Assembly (NCBI GenBank): GCA_905216025.1 | Contig: CAJMSE010000003.1 | Span: 1-64,000, forward strand | DNA length: 64,000 nucleotides | Reading direction: 5' to 3' | DNA from: an uncultured bacterium | GTDB taxonomy: Bacteria > Bacteroidota > Bacteroidia > Bacteroidales > Bacteroidaceae | Shown here: positions 26,348 through 34,939 of the stretch, one piece after another | Numbering within the stretch: the first letter of the stretch is position 1 | How the letters are laid out: each line of letters starts with the position of its first letter | Made by a program: the position numbers and the translations under genes | The notes under the pieces: generated by a model | Database searches by the model: none | What the model saw: only the letters and a program-made list of their open reading frames with translations | What the model was told of the DNA's origin: nothing

Positions 26348-27790
26348 CTATCCTTTACAAAAGAGTTTCTTTGCATGTTGCAAAAGCAATATTACATTGT
26401 CATTTTTCAATAAGTAGACATCAACTACAAGATAGTACAATGCAACAACCAAGACACCTGTAACCAACATACCATAAAACCGCAGCTCCATGCAAGATAT
26501 GAAATAGCAAACTATTGAAACAGGCACTGCATATAATGAATTTACAAAGAGCTTTCTATACGGGAACTTAAAACCGACATACTTTGAAACAAAATGCTGG
26601 CCGGAACAAAGCACTGTAACCTCTGCAAGAAACCACACTATAGCCGAGCCCGTACTGCCCATACGGTCAACAAGCAGAAGATTCATTGACAACCCGACCG
26701 CGGCGCCAAGCACGGAGTTTATGAGTATCGCACGGTCACGCTTCAGCGGGGTCAACACCTGCACTATTATTATCTGTTCATATCCGATAACAAAAACGAG
26801 GGGAGCCATTATCCGCATAGGCACCACGGCACCATCATATCCACCACCTGATATAAGCTGCACTATCTGAGACGAAAAGATCATAGAGAAAACGATTACA
26901 GGCATGACAAAAAGAAACAATAAATCAATAGATTTATCAGTCATCTGCCTGAACTCCACTTCACGTTTTTCTGCAACGAGAGCACTCATGCGAGGCAAAA
27001 GAACCGTCGTAAAGGCTGTAAAGAGAGACAGCATTATACCGAATATCTTACTTGCGGTCGTATAATACCCTACCTCATCCACTCCGGCAACAAACCCGAG
27101 ATACGCTACATTGAAGGATATATACATGGAAGTAAGCAAGGCATATACTCCGAGAACAAGAAAAGGCTTAAGGTAATACCCTAAGCGCACCCCTCTGATG
27201 CTATATGCTGCGAACCTCCTGCTGTATGCGATGTTTATCACGGCATTCACAACTATGACGAATACGGATAAGGCATAATACACATCGTAATCCGCAGGCT
27301 CGCGTACAAGGAGAAACACAGATATCACATATATCGTCTTTACAGCCAGAGTCCTGTTTGTTATATACTTAAAATTCTCTATACCCTTATAAAACCACTC
27401 TATCAGCAAGAAATTAAAGAAGACCTTGAATGCACCTATATACATCATTTCCTTATGCTCATACAGTGTCGGTACGACGTATATGGAGACCATCAGGGCA
27501 ATTATTACAAGCACGGTAGAGACAAGATTCAACGTAAGCAGGCTTGAAAACGACGACGACAAGCCCTCCCTGTCATTCCTGTTCTTTGCTATCTCACGGA
27601 CGGCGAGGGTAGATATCCCCATCATGGAAAACAATATATAATAGTTTATCACACTATCTATAAAGTTACAGATACCTATATTCGTAACACCAAGCACTCT
27701 TGATACATACGGATAAGTCAATAAAGGGAACACATAGTTAGCAACTGTCAGGATGCTGCTATATAGAAAATTCTTCTTTACCGAAGCCAA
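26348..27790 (-). CDS. wzx: Lipid-linked repeat-unit flippase (Wzx, MATE-like PST family)
   Basis: A 480-residue membrane protein with about 12-14 helices that would flip the undecaprenyl-linked repeat unit across the inner membrane. The N-terminus MASVKKNFLYSSILTVANYV and FPLLTYPYVSRVLGVTNIG is highly typical of PST flippases. SGGGYDGAVVPMRIMAPLVF is the usual mid-protein conserved region. It is the first structural gene after upxY, with a 73 bp gap. Confidence 0.92.
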   Translation of the reverse strand: MASVKKNFLYSSILTVANYVFPLLTYPYVSRVLGVTNIGICNFIDSVINYYILFSMMGISTLAVREIAKNRNDREGLSSSFSSLLTLNLVSTVLVIIALMVSIYVVPTLYEHKEMMYIGAFKVFFNFLLIEWFYKGIENFKYITNRTLAVKTIYVISVFLLVREPADYDVYYALSVFVIVVNAVINIAYSRRFAAYSIRGVRLGYYLKPFLVLGVYALLTSMYISFNVAYLGFVAGVDEVGYYTTASKIFGIMLSLFTAFTTVLLPRMSALVAEKREVEFRQMTDKSIDLLFLFVMPVIVFSMIFSSQIVQLISGGGYDGAVVPMRIMAPLVFVIGYEQIIIVQVLTPLKRDRAILINSVLGAAVGLSMNLLLVDRMGSTGSAIVWFLAEVTVLCSGQHFVSKYVGFKFPYRKLFVNSLYAVPVSIVCYFISCMELRFYGMLVTGVLVVALYYLVVDVYLLKNDNVILLLQHAKKLFCKG

Positions 27791-27863
27791 ATAAGATTAT
27801 CGGGTTATATTTATTATATACAAAAGATGCTATCACATAAGACAATGACACTTATTCCAAATG

Positions 27864-28478
27864 TCATATCTTCTCAATCCATGTGTAAGGAATGGAGTTG
27901 AGCATCACGGCGGCGAGGCCGGGAAGGACGACGACTATCTGCTTGTTCTTGCGGATGCGCTTGACGATGCCTTCAACACCGGCGAAAGGGCCTTCGATGA
28001 TGCGGACCCGCTGGCCCGGCTTGTCGAGAAACGGGTCGTAGCGGAGGTATTCAATGTCGGTGCCGGAGGTGCACACGCGGATGAAATTGTCCATCTCGCG
28101 GTCGGGAACGGTCAGTATCTCCGGCGCGGCAGACGTCGAGACGGAGTGCCGCATGATGTAGCGGAGCGGGAGCAGCGACTCGTCGGCATGCTTCAGAACG
28201 GAGAGATGGCTGCGGGTGGAACGGACAAAAATCAGGTTGTGGATGCCGGGAACAAGACGGCGGCGACGCTCGCCGCCAATAGTGACAATATCGTAGCGCA
28301 TCGGGATGAAGTTCTCGATGCCGAGACGGTCGAATGATGCCTTCACACGGAGTTCGCGGTTATAAGTCACCCGCATGGGAAACCATGCAAGGGGAGAGTC
28401 TGCCACAGGATACAACTTGGGGTCACCGCCCTGAAGGGCAGCGCCGCAAACGAACATCCGTGAAGTCTCCATAAACAC
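27864..28478 (-). CDS. UpxY-type NusG-like transcription antiterminator
   Basis: A 204-residue NusG paralogue with an NGN domain (WFPMRVTYNRELRVKASFDR to about residue 135) and a C-terminal KOW motif, PGQRVRIIEGPFAGVEGIV. UpxY proteins of Bacteroides load onto RNA polymerase in the 5' leader of their own capsule operon and prevent early termination. Its place as first gene of this operon fits that role. It is GC-richer than the genes it controls. Two starts are possible, 28478 and 28472. No UpxZ-like inhibitor gene follows. Confidence 0.88.
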   Translation of the reverse strand: MFMETSRMFVCGAALQGGDPKLYPVADSPLAWFPMRVTYNRELRVKASFDRLGIENFIPMRYDIVTIGGERRRRLVPGIHNLIFVRSTRSHLSVLKHADESLLPLRYIMRHSVSTSAAPEILTVPDREMDNFIRVCTSGTDIEYLRYDPFLDKPGQRVRIIEGPFAGVEGIVKRIRKNKQIVVVLPGLAAVMLNSIPYTWIEKI

Positions 28479-28512
28479 TGATAACCAGCAACTTATCTGA
28501 AACTTGGTTCTA

Positions 28513-28531
28513 AATCTCTTCGTAAGAGATT
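28513..28531. repeat. 19-bp palindromic repeat, left arm of a candidate invertible segment
   Basis: AATCTCTTCGTAAGAGATT, itself an 8-bp-stem palindrome around CGT. An exact reverse-complement copy lies at 28794-28812, with ACG at the centre. It is 34 bp upstream of the upxY start and would fall in the leader RNA. Confidence 0.7.
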
Positions 28532-28793
28532 GATAACCGGTTGCAAATTTACGAAAAATTCTGATAATGAGGACGTTTTACTATGGAAAGATTTTCTATT
28601 ATTAGAGTTTCTAGTGATAATCCATTATGATATAGATATCTTTTTATTGATGTTCAATAGGCAAATCGTGCCATATCGACAGGCAGCTGTACGACAGTAA
28701 TATAAGGTTAAACCATTGATATTGTGTAACATACACGGCATTTATCAACATGCCTTTTGGGTTCATTCTCTCATGCCAAAGAATGTTCATACA
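28532..28793. promoter_or_regulatory. Candidate invertible promoter segment upstream of upxY
   Basis: This 262-bp AT-rich segment is bounded by two perfect 19-bp inverted repeats. Just inside the left repeat the minus strand reads TAAATTTG (28544-28551), a good -7 box pointing to upxY; no convincing -33 was found. Capsule operons of Bacteroides fragilis use just such repeat-flanked promoters inverted by a recombinase. Here inversion is inferred only from structure, and no recombinase gene is in the window. In the given orientation the promoter would be ON. Confidence 0.5.
28544..28551 (-). promoter_or_regulatory. Putative -7 box for the polysaccharide operon
   Basis: TAAATTTG on the minus strand, 66 bp before the upxY ATG. 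It is located inside the repeat-bounded segment, next to its left repeat, as expected for a phase-variable capsule promoter. Confidence 0.45.
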
Positions 28794-28812
28794 AATCTCT
28801 TACGAAGAGATT
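28794..28812. repeat. 19-bp palindromic repeat, right arm of the candidate invertible segment
   Basis: AATCTCTTACGAAGAGATT, the exact reverse complement of 28513-28531. Only the central trinucleotide gives the two copies their opposite orientation, because the arms are palindromic. Confidence 0.7.
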
Positions 28813-28936
28813 GATATTATTTTATCCCACGCCCCATTATCAAAGACATCATCTCTCAATACATCTTGCATTATACTGCAACTATCAAAACTTTCGGCTT
28901 ATTTGTTTGTTTTTTCTAAATAAAACATCTGTCTCT

Positions 28937-28995
28937 ACTGCATGATTTCATTGAAAATATGCAATAGCACTGCACAAATTCATTGAAAATATGCA
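28937..28995. repeat. Two direct repeats of about 27 bp spaced by 32 bp
   Basis: TTCATTGAAAATATGCA occurs at 28947-28963 and 28979-28995, each preceded by ACTGCA (28937 and 28969). The two copies are in direct orientation. They could be operator-like sites or a decayed tandem duplication. There is no gene in this stretch. Confidence 0.55.
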
Positions 28996-29013
28996 GTACG
29001 AACCAAAAGGAAA

Positions 29014-29240
29014 CAGCCAAAAGCACTTAGCTTAGCTCTCAAAAAATACATTTGGAATAAGGTACAATACATCAGAATACAGGCTTTTGCGGCGGCAAAG
29101 GTATTCCATTGGTTGGTCACTACGGCTTAGTAACATTGTTACTAACCACAAGTAACATCGTCACTAACCACAGGTAACATCGTCACTAACCACAGGTAAC
29201 ATCGTCACTAACCACAGGTAACATCGTCACTAAGCCGAGG
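29014..29240. repeat. Composite 22-bp intergenic repeat, copy 2 (with five tandem units)
   Basis: Degenerate AT-rich units at 29014-29056 (including AGCTCTCAAAAAATACATTT) are followed by five tandem 22-bp units at 29131-29240 with core TAACATCGTCACTAACCACA. Units 2-4 are identical. The 20-bp arms 29111-29130 and 29230-29249 are inverted repeats with three mismatches and enclose the array. The order and orientation match the copies at 1053 and 45159. It lies between upxY and the 3' end of the ppiD-like gene. Confidence 0.75.
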
Positions 29241-29411
29241 TGACAAACCGACGGGCGGCTATTACGCCGCCAACGGAAAACTGAAAGCAAAGAAAAGGGC
29301 GTAACAGCCGGCTGCGGATGAAGCCTCGCTGTTACGCTCTTGAGCTTTTATTACTATGTATCTGTTATCAGAATGAGAAATATCTGCTATCAGAAGAATA
29401 AGTATCTGCTA

Positions 29412-31556
29412 TCAGAAGAAGAGATAGCGGTTGTCTACCACGTCTGCCTTGATGTAGAGCTCGTTCATGAAGCGGCTTGCTGCCTGCTGAGCCTGCTGTG
29501 CGAGCTGGGCCTCCATGGCCTTTGCATCAAACTTGACTCCGGGACGGCTTGCCTTCTTGGTGACGCTGAACATGTATGCACCGGCATTACCCTTGATGAC
29601 GCGCGGGCAGAACTGTCCCTGCTTCGTGGCTGCTACAGCACCACTGAGGGCGGGCTCGCTGGCACCCGTTGTCTGCACGAACACAGGAGCGTTGAACGTT
29701 ATCTGGTTCACGTCCGTAACCTGTGCGCCCTTGCCCTTGGCTGCTGCAACGCTGTTGGCGCCGGCCAGCTTCTCCTTGAGCATGTCGTATTTCTTGTCGC
29801 GGATGACCTCGGCCTTGAGCAGGTCCTTAACGTCCTCCATGTCGCGATAGCCTACATGGTGTATCTTCGTCATGACGATGACGAGCATGTGGTCGTTGTT
29901 GCCGCACTCATAGAGCGGTGAAATATCGTTCTCGTCGGCCTCGAAAATCCACTTCATGGCGTCGCGTGTCGAGCGTATGCCAACCACATTGTGCTCAGAG
30001 TTGGTGATATCGTTGCGCTCGAGAACCTTGTATCCGTGCTTCTGGGCATTCTTCTCGATAGCCTCCGGCGTCTGGCTCTCGCTTACAAACTGGCTGAACT
30101 TGTTGTATGCGGCAGAGTATGTAGCCTTTGAGAAGTCGATGGTGTGCTTGATTACGGCAGCCGTATACTTGTCTACCATGGCCTTGCGTGCTGTCACCTG
30201 GATGATAACGTTGCCCTGCGGCATGGAGAGGTTCTTCGTCTCGTTCACTCCGAGAGTGTTGATAGCCTCGAGATATGCCTTTGTGTCGGCGTCTATCATC
30301 TGGCTGTTCTCATACATGGAAGATGTTAGCCACTGCTTCGTGCCCTCCTGTCCGTACTTCTTTGCAAGGGCCTCGAAGTCTGCACCGCCCTGAAGAGCGT
30401 TGTATACGCTGTCTGCAGTCTTGCGGGCTGCCTCTACGGTTGCGCCTCCGACCTGAATCTGACGATACTCCACTGAGTCGGGGAGCTGTGTCTTTGCGAT
30501 GAGCTTTATCACGTTGAGCGTGTTGTCGCGCGTCGTCTCAAACGGCTGCGTGGTCTGACCGACGGTCATAGAGTCGAGCTTTGCAGAGATGTCTGAGGGG
30601 AATGCCTTTGACGTCACGGGGATTCCGGTGTACGAGATGGCCGACTGTGCCTTGCGTACGACCGTTGCCGGATCGGCACCGCCCTGCAGCTCGGCCGAAG
30701 CATCGGCCAGCGTCTTCAGCAGCGCGCTGCGGTCTGCGGCGGAGGGGAGCACCTGGATGTCGACATACTTGATGTCGCGGCTCTCCACATACTGCTTGAA
30801 CATCTCCTTCTTCTCGTCATACTTGGCCTTGATATCCTTGTCGCTGACCTCAACCTTGTTGTCGTTGATTGTAGAGTAAGCGATTGAAGCGAGCTGGATG
30901 TTGCTCTCCACGTTCTGTGCCTCGAAAGCCATCTTTGCCGAAACAGGGTTTGAGATGAGGCATCCGGCGAAGAGCAGACGCTGGTACTTCATGGAGAGGG
31001 TCTGCTGACGGAGCGTCTTCTCGAGGAACTTCCAGTAGTTGTATATCGCCTGATACTGCTCTGCCATCTGCGGGTTCTGGCTTGCAGACATGTTCTTATA
31101 GTCTGCAAGGAACTTGGTGAGCATCGAAGAGTCGAAGCGGCGTGTCTGCTGGTTCACGAAAGGAGACTGCATGAGAAGGGGATTACGGCCCTCCTTGACG
31201 ATGTCCTGCAGCTCGGCATCGGTCACTGTGAGACCGAGCTTGGCGGCCTCATCAGCCATGATGGTGTTGTTCACATACGTTTCCCATACCTGATCCTTGA
31301 TCTGATTGAGCTCGTCGTCCGTGAAGTTGTCACGGCCCTGCGTCATCTTAATGACTTCCTGATACTCATCTACAAGACTCTGGAATTCCTGAACGGAAAT
31401 CTTCTCACCCAAAACTTCACCCACCTGCTGGCGTTTCTCGTTCTGGGTAGCTTCACAAGAGCGCACCGCTTCCTCGGCGATGAACGCAAAAAGGCCCAGA
31501 CCGATAATCGCTACCAGGAGTGCGCCTCTTTTTCTGATTGTTCCTAATGCTGCCAT
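29412..31556 (-). CDS. PpiD/SurA-like periplasmic peptidyl-prolyl isomerase
   Basis: A 714-residue membrane-anchored chaperone for outer-membrane and secreted proteins. A membrane segment at about 12-28 is followed by a SurA_N-like chaperone region (VGEVLGEKISVQEFQSLV onward). A parvulin (rotamase) domain spans about residues 345-450 with EYRQIQVGG and LAKKYGQEGTKQWL, and a second, weaker one is further on. Length and order match the Bacteroidales PpiD-like family. A -7-like box (TAATTTTG) lies at 31643-31650 on the minus strand. It follows the CNNM/CBS gene but is probably transcribed from its own promoter. Confidence 0.88.
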   Translation of the reverse strand: MAALGTIRKRGALLVAIIGLGLFAFIAEEAVRSCEATQNEKRQQVGEVLGEKISVQEFQSLVDEYQEVIKMTQGRDNFTDDELNQIKDQVWETYVNNTIMADEAAKLGLTVTDAELQDIVKEGRNPLLMQSPFVNQQTRRFDSSMLTKFLADYKNMSASQNPQMAEQYQAIYNYWKFLEKTLRQQTLSMKYQRLLFAGCLISNPVSAKMAFEAQNVESNIQLASIAYSTINDNKVEVSDKDIKAKYDEKKEMFKQYVESRDIKYVDIQVLPSAADRSALLKTLADASAELQGGADPATVVRKAQSAISYTGIPVTSKAFPSDISAKLDSMTVGQTTQPFETTRDNTLNVIKLIAKTQLPDSVEYRQIQVGGATVEAARKTADSVYNALQGGADFEALAKKYGQEGTKQWLTSSMYENSQMIDADTKAYLEAINTLGVNETKNLSMPQGNVIIQVTARKAMVDKYTAAVIKHTIDFSKATYSAAYNKFSQFVSESQTPEAIEKNAQKHGYKVLERNDITNSEHNVVGIRSTRDAMKWIFEADENDISPLYECGNNDHMLVIVMTKIHHVGYRDMEDVKDLLKAEVIRDKKYDMLKEKLAGANSVAAAKGKGAQVTDVNQITFNAPVFVQTTGASEPALSGAVAATKQGQFCPRVIKGNAGAYMFSVTKKASRPGVKFDAKAMEAQLAQQAQQAASRFMNELYIKADVVDNRYLFF

Positions 31557-31642
31557 TACTTTGTTATGTTTTATTGTTTTATTATTTACTCTTTGTTGTT
31601 CTTTTTATGCTCCGGCTGGCGTAAACCGGCCGCTTTAGCGGA

Positions 31643-31650
31643 CAAAATTA
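31643..31650 (-). promoter_or_regulatory. Putative -7 box for the ppiD-like gene
   Basis: TAATTTTG on the minus strand, 87 bp before the ATG at 31556, in the 138-bp gap after the CNNM/CBS gene. The -33 spacing is poor, with CAAA only 12 bp further on. Confidence 0.35.
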
Positions 31651-31694
31651 CTAAATTTATGTCAAAACAGCGATATAAAACGTAAAAAAAAGGT

Positions 31695-32954
31695 TTATCC
31701 ACAGACTTTTAGCTTCACTATCTCTATTTTGGTCATCGTATTTTTTATTATCTTAAACTCATACCTGCCCACTTTCACGGTTTCGTTGAGCTTCGGGAAG
31801 CTCTGATATTCGTGCAGGATGAGTCCGCCGACGGTCATGTAGTCGTCGCCTTCGGGCAGTTCGAGCCCGAACATCTCGTTCACTTTCTCTATCTCGAGAC
31901 GGGCCGACAGCATGTATTCGTCGGTGTCCGTGCGCGTCGCGATGTATGTGGTGCTGTCGTGCTCGTCCTCTATCTCGCCGAATATCTCTTCCACGATATC
32001 CTCCAACGACACTATGCCGCTCGTGCCTCCGAACTCGTCGACGACCACTCCGAGGCTCTTCTTCTGCTGCAGGAAGATGTGCATCAGCTTCTTCGCCGCC
32101 ATTATCTCCGGCACGTATGGCATCGTGCAGACATGCTCCTTCCAGTTGTCCGGGTTGCGGAACATCTCAGAAGAGTGTATGTATCCCACGATGTGGTCTA
32201 TGTCGTCCTTGTATACTATTATCTTCGAGAACCCGCTCTCGATGAACCTGTTTCTCAGTTCCTCCAACGTGCAGTCCTCTATGTCGACGGCCTCTATCTC
32301 CGTACGCGGCACCATGCAGTCGCGCACCTTAGTGTCCGAGAAGTCGAGGGCGTTGTGGAATATCTTTACCTCGTCTTCTATCTCCTCGTCGTCCTTGGCG
32401 TTGTCGATGCTGCTCTGCACCAGATAGTCGAGGTCTATCCTCGTGAACTCCCGGCCTTCCTTCTCCTTCTGCATCTTCACTCCGGTGATGTGGAGTATCA
32501 CGCGGGATATGAACGTAGAGAAGCGGGATATGGGATAGAGGACTACGTAGCACACGAAGGCCGGCACGGCGAAGATGGTGAGCAGCGTGTTGGGATTGCT
32601 CTTGAAGATGGTCTTGGGCATGAACTCGCCGGTGAAGAGCACTACTATGGTGGAGAGGATTGTGTCTGCCGTCACCCGTTCGCCGTCGCTCAGACCGGCA
32701 AACAGGGTCGCATCGAAGATGGCGGCGAAGAGAATACCGTAGATGACGAGGGCGATGTTGTTGCCCACAAGCATCGTACTGACGAAGTTGTTGGGATGAC
32801 GGTAGAAGAAGGCAATGGCTTTTTGGGCCAGCCCGCCCTTACCGCGGTCCATCTCTGCCAGCAACCTGTTGCTGGAGACGAACGCTATCTCCATTCCGGA
32901 GAAGAATGCTGAAAAGACCATTGTCACCAATAGTCCTGCTATATGCTCTGTCAT
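31695..32954 (-). CDS. CNNM/CBS/CorC-domain membrane transporter (hemolysin family, GldE-like)
   Basis: A 419-residue protein. An N-terminal CNNM (DUF21) domain has about four membrane helices (MVFSAFFSGMEIAFVSSNR, then NNIALVIYG). Two CBS domains follow (about 205-320; VRDCMVPRTEIEAVDIEDC and GVVVDEFGGTSGIVSLEDIV), then a C-terminal CorC_HlyC domain. Relatives take part in Mg/Co transport; in gliding Bacteroidetes the family includes GldE. A function beyond ion transport cannot be read from sequence. It overlaps the lptC end by ATGA. Confidence 0.9.
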   Translation of the reverse strand: MTEHIAGLLVTMVFSAFFSGMEIAFVSSNRLLAEMDRGKGGLAQKAIAFFYRHPNNFVSTMLVGNNIALVIYGILFAAIFDATLFAGLSDGERVTADTILSTIVVLFTGEFMPKTIFKSNPNTLLTIFAVPAFVCYVVLYPISRFSTFISRVILHITGVKMQKEKEGREFTRIDLDYLVQSSIDNAKDDEEIEDEVKIFHNALDFSDTKVRDCMVPRTEIEAVDIEDCTLEELRNRFIESGFSKIIVYKDDIDHIVGYIHSSEMFRNPDNWKEHVCTMPYVPEIMAAKKLMHIFLQQKKSLGVVVDEFGGTSGIVSLEDIVEEIFGEIEDEHDSTTYIATRTDTDEYMLSARLEIEKVNEMFGLELPEGDDYMTVGGLILHEYQSFPKLNETVKVGRYEFKIIKNTMTKIEIVKLKVCG

Positions 32955-33667
32955 GGCTTACTGTCCTGTTGTTTGAATATTGCGGCACGGGGCACTGCTG
33001 CCTGACGCACCGGAGGCGCTGCCGTTGCGGTGTCCTGCCCGTTCTGCGGCGCCGGCTGCTCCGCCGCGCCTCCGTCGGCCTCCGTCTTCACGAAAGAGCC
33101 CTTGGAATTGGACACGGTGTAGTGGGTCATGCGCTCGTCACTCCTGAAGTATGTGCCTTCCATGGTACGGTCGGGGGTTATCAGGCGTGAGTACTTGTTG
33201 GAGTAGATCTCATGCGTGATGCCGTCCCAAAACAGTTCCTCGCCGTTGAATATTAGTCCGTTGACATTTCTTATACGCACGCGGCCACGCAGTTCCCACA
33301 GTTTTTTCTGGTCGTAATACCACGCAGTGTCGGCCTGTATATAGCCCTGCACATGGAACTTCTCGTCGAACTGCTCCATGAATATACCTTTTATAAATGT
33401 CCACCGCGACGGCTGGCGCGTCTGGTTGACGTCCCAGCGTTCGGTCACGATACGGTATTTGATGACGCCCGAATCGGATATGAGTGTGTTCACACCGTAG
33501 CTGACCATCACCGACACCGAGTCGCGCTCATATATGGCGGGGGCTGTGTGCTCCTTCTCCTCCGTACATGAAAGGATAAACAAAAACGGCATAAGGATGA
33601 GGAGCGCCCTCACCCTTATACCGCATGATATATCTTTGTCTGATTTCAAAACGTGATAAGACTTCAT
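32951..33667 (-). CDS. lptC: LPS export ABC transporter periplasmic protein LptC
   Basis: A 238-residue lipoprotein-like periplasmic subunit that carries LPS from LptBFG to LptA. The N-terminal hydrophobic stretch ends in a lipobox FILSC near residue 34. The LptC beta-jellyroll follows, with YIQADTAWYYDQKKLWELRG, NGEELFWD and GTYFRSDERM. The last 45 residues are an Ala/Pro/Gln-rich disordered tail. It is preceded by the outer-membrane protein gene with a 6 bp gap and is co-transcribed with the CNNM/CBS gene. Confidence 0.86.
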   Translation of the reverse strand: MKSYHVLKSDKDISCGIRVRALLILMPFLFILSCTEEKEHTAPAIYERDSVSVMVSYGVNTLISDSGVIKYRIVTERWDVNQTRQPSRWTFIKGIFMEQFDEKFHVQGYIQADTAWYYDQKKLWELRGRVRIRNVNGLIFNGEELFWDGITHEIYSNKYSRLITPDRTMEGTYFRSDERMTHYTVSNSKGSFVKTEADGGAAEQPAPQNGQDTATAAPPVRQAAVPRAAIFKQQDSKP

Positions 33668-33673
33668 TACTTA

Positions 33674-34939
33674 TTATTCCACCTTCCACTTCATGAACCA
33701 CTGCTCATTGAAGGTTATGCCGATATTGATGCGGAAGGTGTTTTCTGTGATGAGTTCCTTTGCCGACGAGTGAGCCCACTGGCCGCTGATGTTCACGAGA
33801 GAGCGGTTGAAAGGAATGCCGAAACCGGCGCTGACGCTGTATTCCTTCGGTCCGTCGAGGCCGTTAATCTTCACGTAAGGCGTGGCATACGATGCTCCGA
33901 AGCGGTAGTGCACGCGGTTGTAGAACTTGCTGCTCATGCTGTTGGGCACCCATTCGCCACCGAGGGTGAACTTGCTGCGGTCCTTGAAGAGTCCGCTCTT
34001 CATCACATACTCTCCTGTATTGTCGTTCGTCTCGGGGAAATCGAGCCCGCCCCACTTCTGCAGCGAGTAGTCGAAACCGAGCGTCAGCCTGCCGCCGTGA
34101 GTCCATGCCACGCCGGCTCCGAACATGTCGGGTATGCTGAGACCGTCCGCCACGGTGTATGTGGCATCCGTGGAGACGCCAGTCTGGCTGTTTGTGTTCT
34201 GGGTGATGGATTGCGCTTCGGCTCCGAGATTATGCCCGATGCCGTATGTCAGTCCGACGGTCAGCACATCGTTCTTCATCTCTTTCTGCCACTGGAGACC
34301 CAGATCGAGCTTGTAGCTGTTCACCGTGGCGCTGTAGGTCTTGATCACCGAGTTGACGTAGCTGTCGCTGCTGGCTATCGTCACCGCCCGGTTGTAATTG
34401 CCCCAAAGGTACGACAGGTTTGCTCCGGCCGAGAAACCCTTATAGAAGTTCCATCCCGCTCCGATATAAGCCTGATGCAGACCGCCTGAGCCTGAATGCG
34501 TCTCGGTAGACGTCGTGGCCGACGTTCCGACCTTAGACTTGCGCGAGTAGTCATATCCTATGCTCGTAAACGGCACCACTCCAAGGCTGAAGCCAACCTT
34601 CGGCGCGATACGGAAGACAGCCACGGCATACTCGAAATCGGCATTCCTGGCATTCAGTTTCCTGCCGTCCTCGCTGAAGTTGGTCACCTGTCCGGACAGA
34701 CCGGCATCGAAAACCATCGTCAACGAGTCTACAGCCGAATATGATGCCGGATTAAGAAAGTTGACCTGATTACCGTATCTGAGTCCTTGCGAGAGGCCGT
34801 TCATACCACGGTTGAAGCCCTGCGACTGGTCGGCCAGCACGCCAAGGCCATACTGACTGTATGGCGAGTTCGTGCCGCTCTGAGCCATTGCCGGCACCGT
34901 CATGAGCCCCAGCATGATGCTACTTAATATTTTTCTCAT
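33674..34939 (-). CDS. Outer-membrane beta-barrel protein (FadL/OMPP1-like)
   Basis: A 421-residue outer-membrane protein with an N-terminal signal peptide (about 1-19, ending AMA-QS). NSPYSQYGLGVLADQSQGFNRG and NPASYSAVDSL follow, typical of a Bacteroidetes FadL-like family found next to coaX. Alternating hydrophobic strands run to the C-terminal WFMKWKVE. Cargo is unknown. The start overlaps the coaX end by 20 bp, so both are probably translated from one mRNA. Confidence 0.8.
   Translation of the reverse strand: MRKILSSIMLGLMTVPAMAQSGTNSPYSQYGLGVLADQSQGFNRGMNGLSQGLRYGNQVNFLNPASYSAVDSLTMVFDAGLSGQVTNFSEDGRKLNARNADFEYAVAVFRIAPKVGFSLGVVPFTSIGYDYSRKSKVGTSATTSTETHSGSGGLHQAYIGAGWNFYKGFSAGANLSYLWGNYNRAVTIASSDSYVNSVIKTYSATVNSYKLDLGLQWQKEMKNDVLTVGLTYGIGHNLGAEAQSITQNTNSQTGVSTDATYTVADGLSIPDMFGAGVAWTHGGRLTLGFDYSLQKWGGLDFPETNDNTGEYVMKSGLFKDRSKFTLGGEWVPNSMSSKFYNRVHYRFGASYATPYVKINGLDGPKEYSVSAGFGIPFNRSLVNISGQWAHSSAKELITENTFRINIGITFNEQWFMKWKVE

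Larger units (their letters stand above)
28479..29411. other. 0.93-kb gene-free region upstream of the polysaccharide operon
   Basis: It holds the upxY leader, the two 19-bp inverted repeats, the paired 27-bp direct repeats and the five-unit 22-bp array flanked by inverted arms. No open frame with family-like content was found. The region after the array, 29250-29411, contains a Lys/Ala-coding-like stretch but no gene I can support. Confidence 0.6.

Noticed and set aside
29131..29240. Tandem repeats considered as a CRISPR array
   Set aside because: The 22-bp units abut with no spacers between them, and no cas genes are nearby.
28561..29411. Small genes or structured RNA in the long gap before upxY
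   Set aside because: Open frames are short, low in coding character and interrupted by repeats. No known RNA family was recognised by eye.
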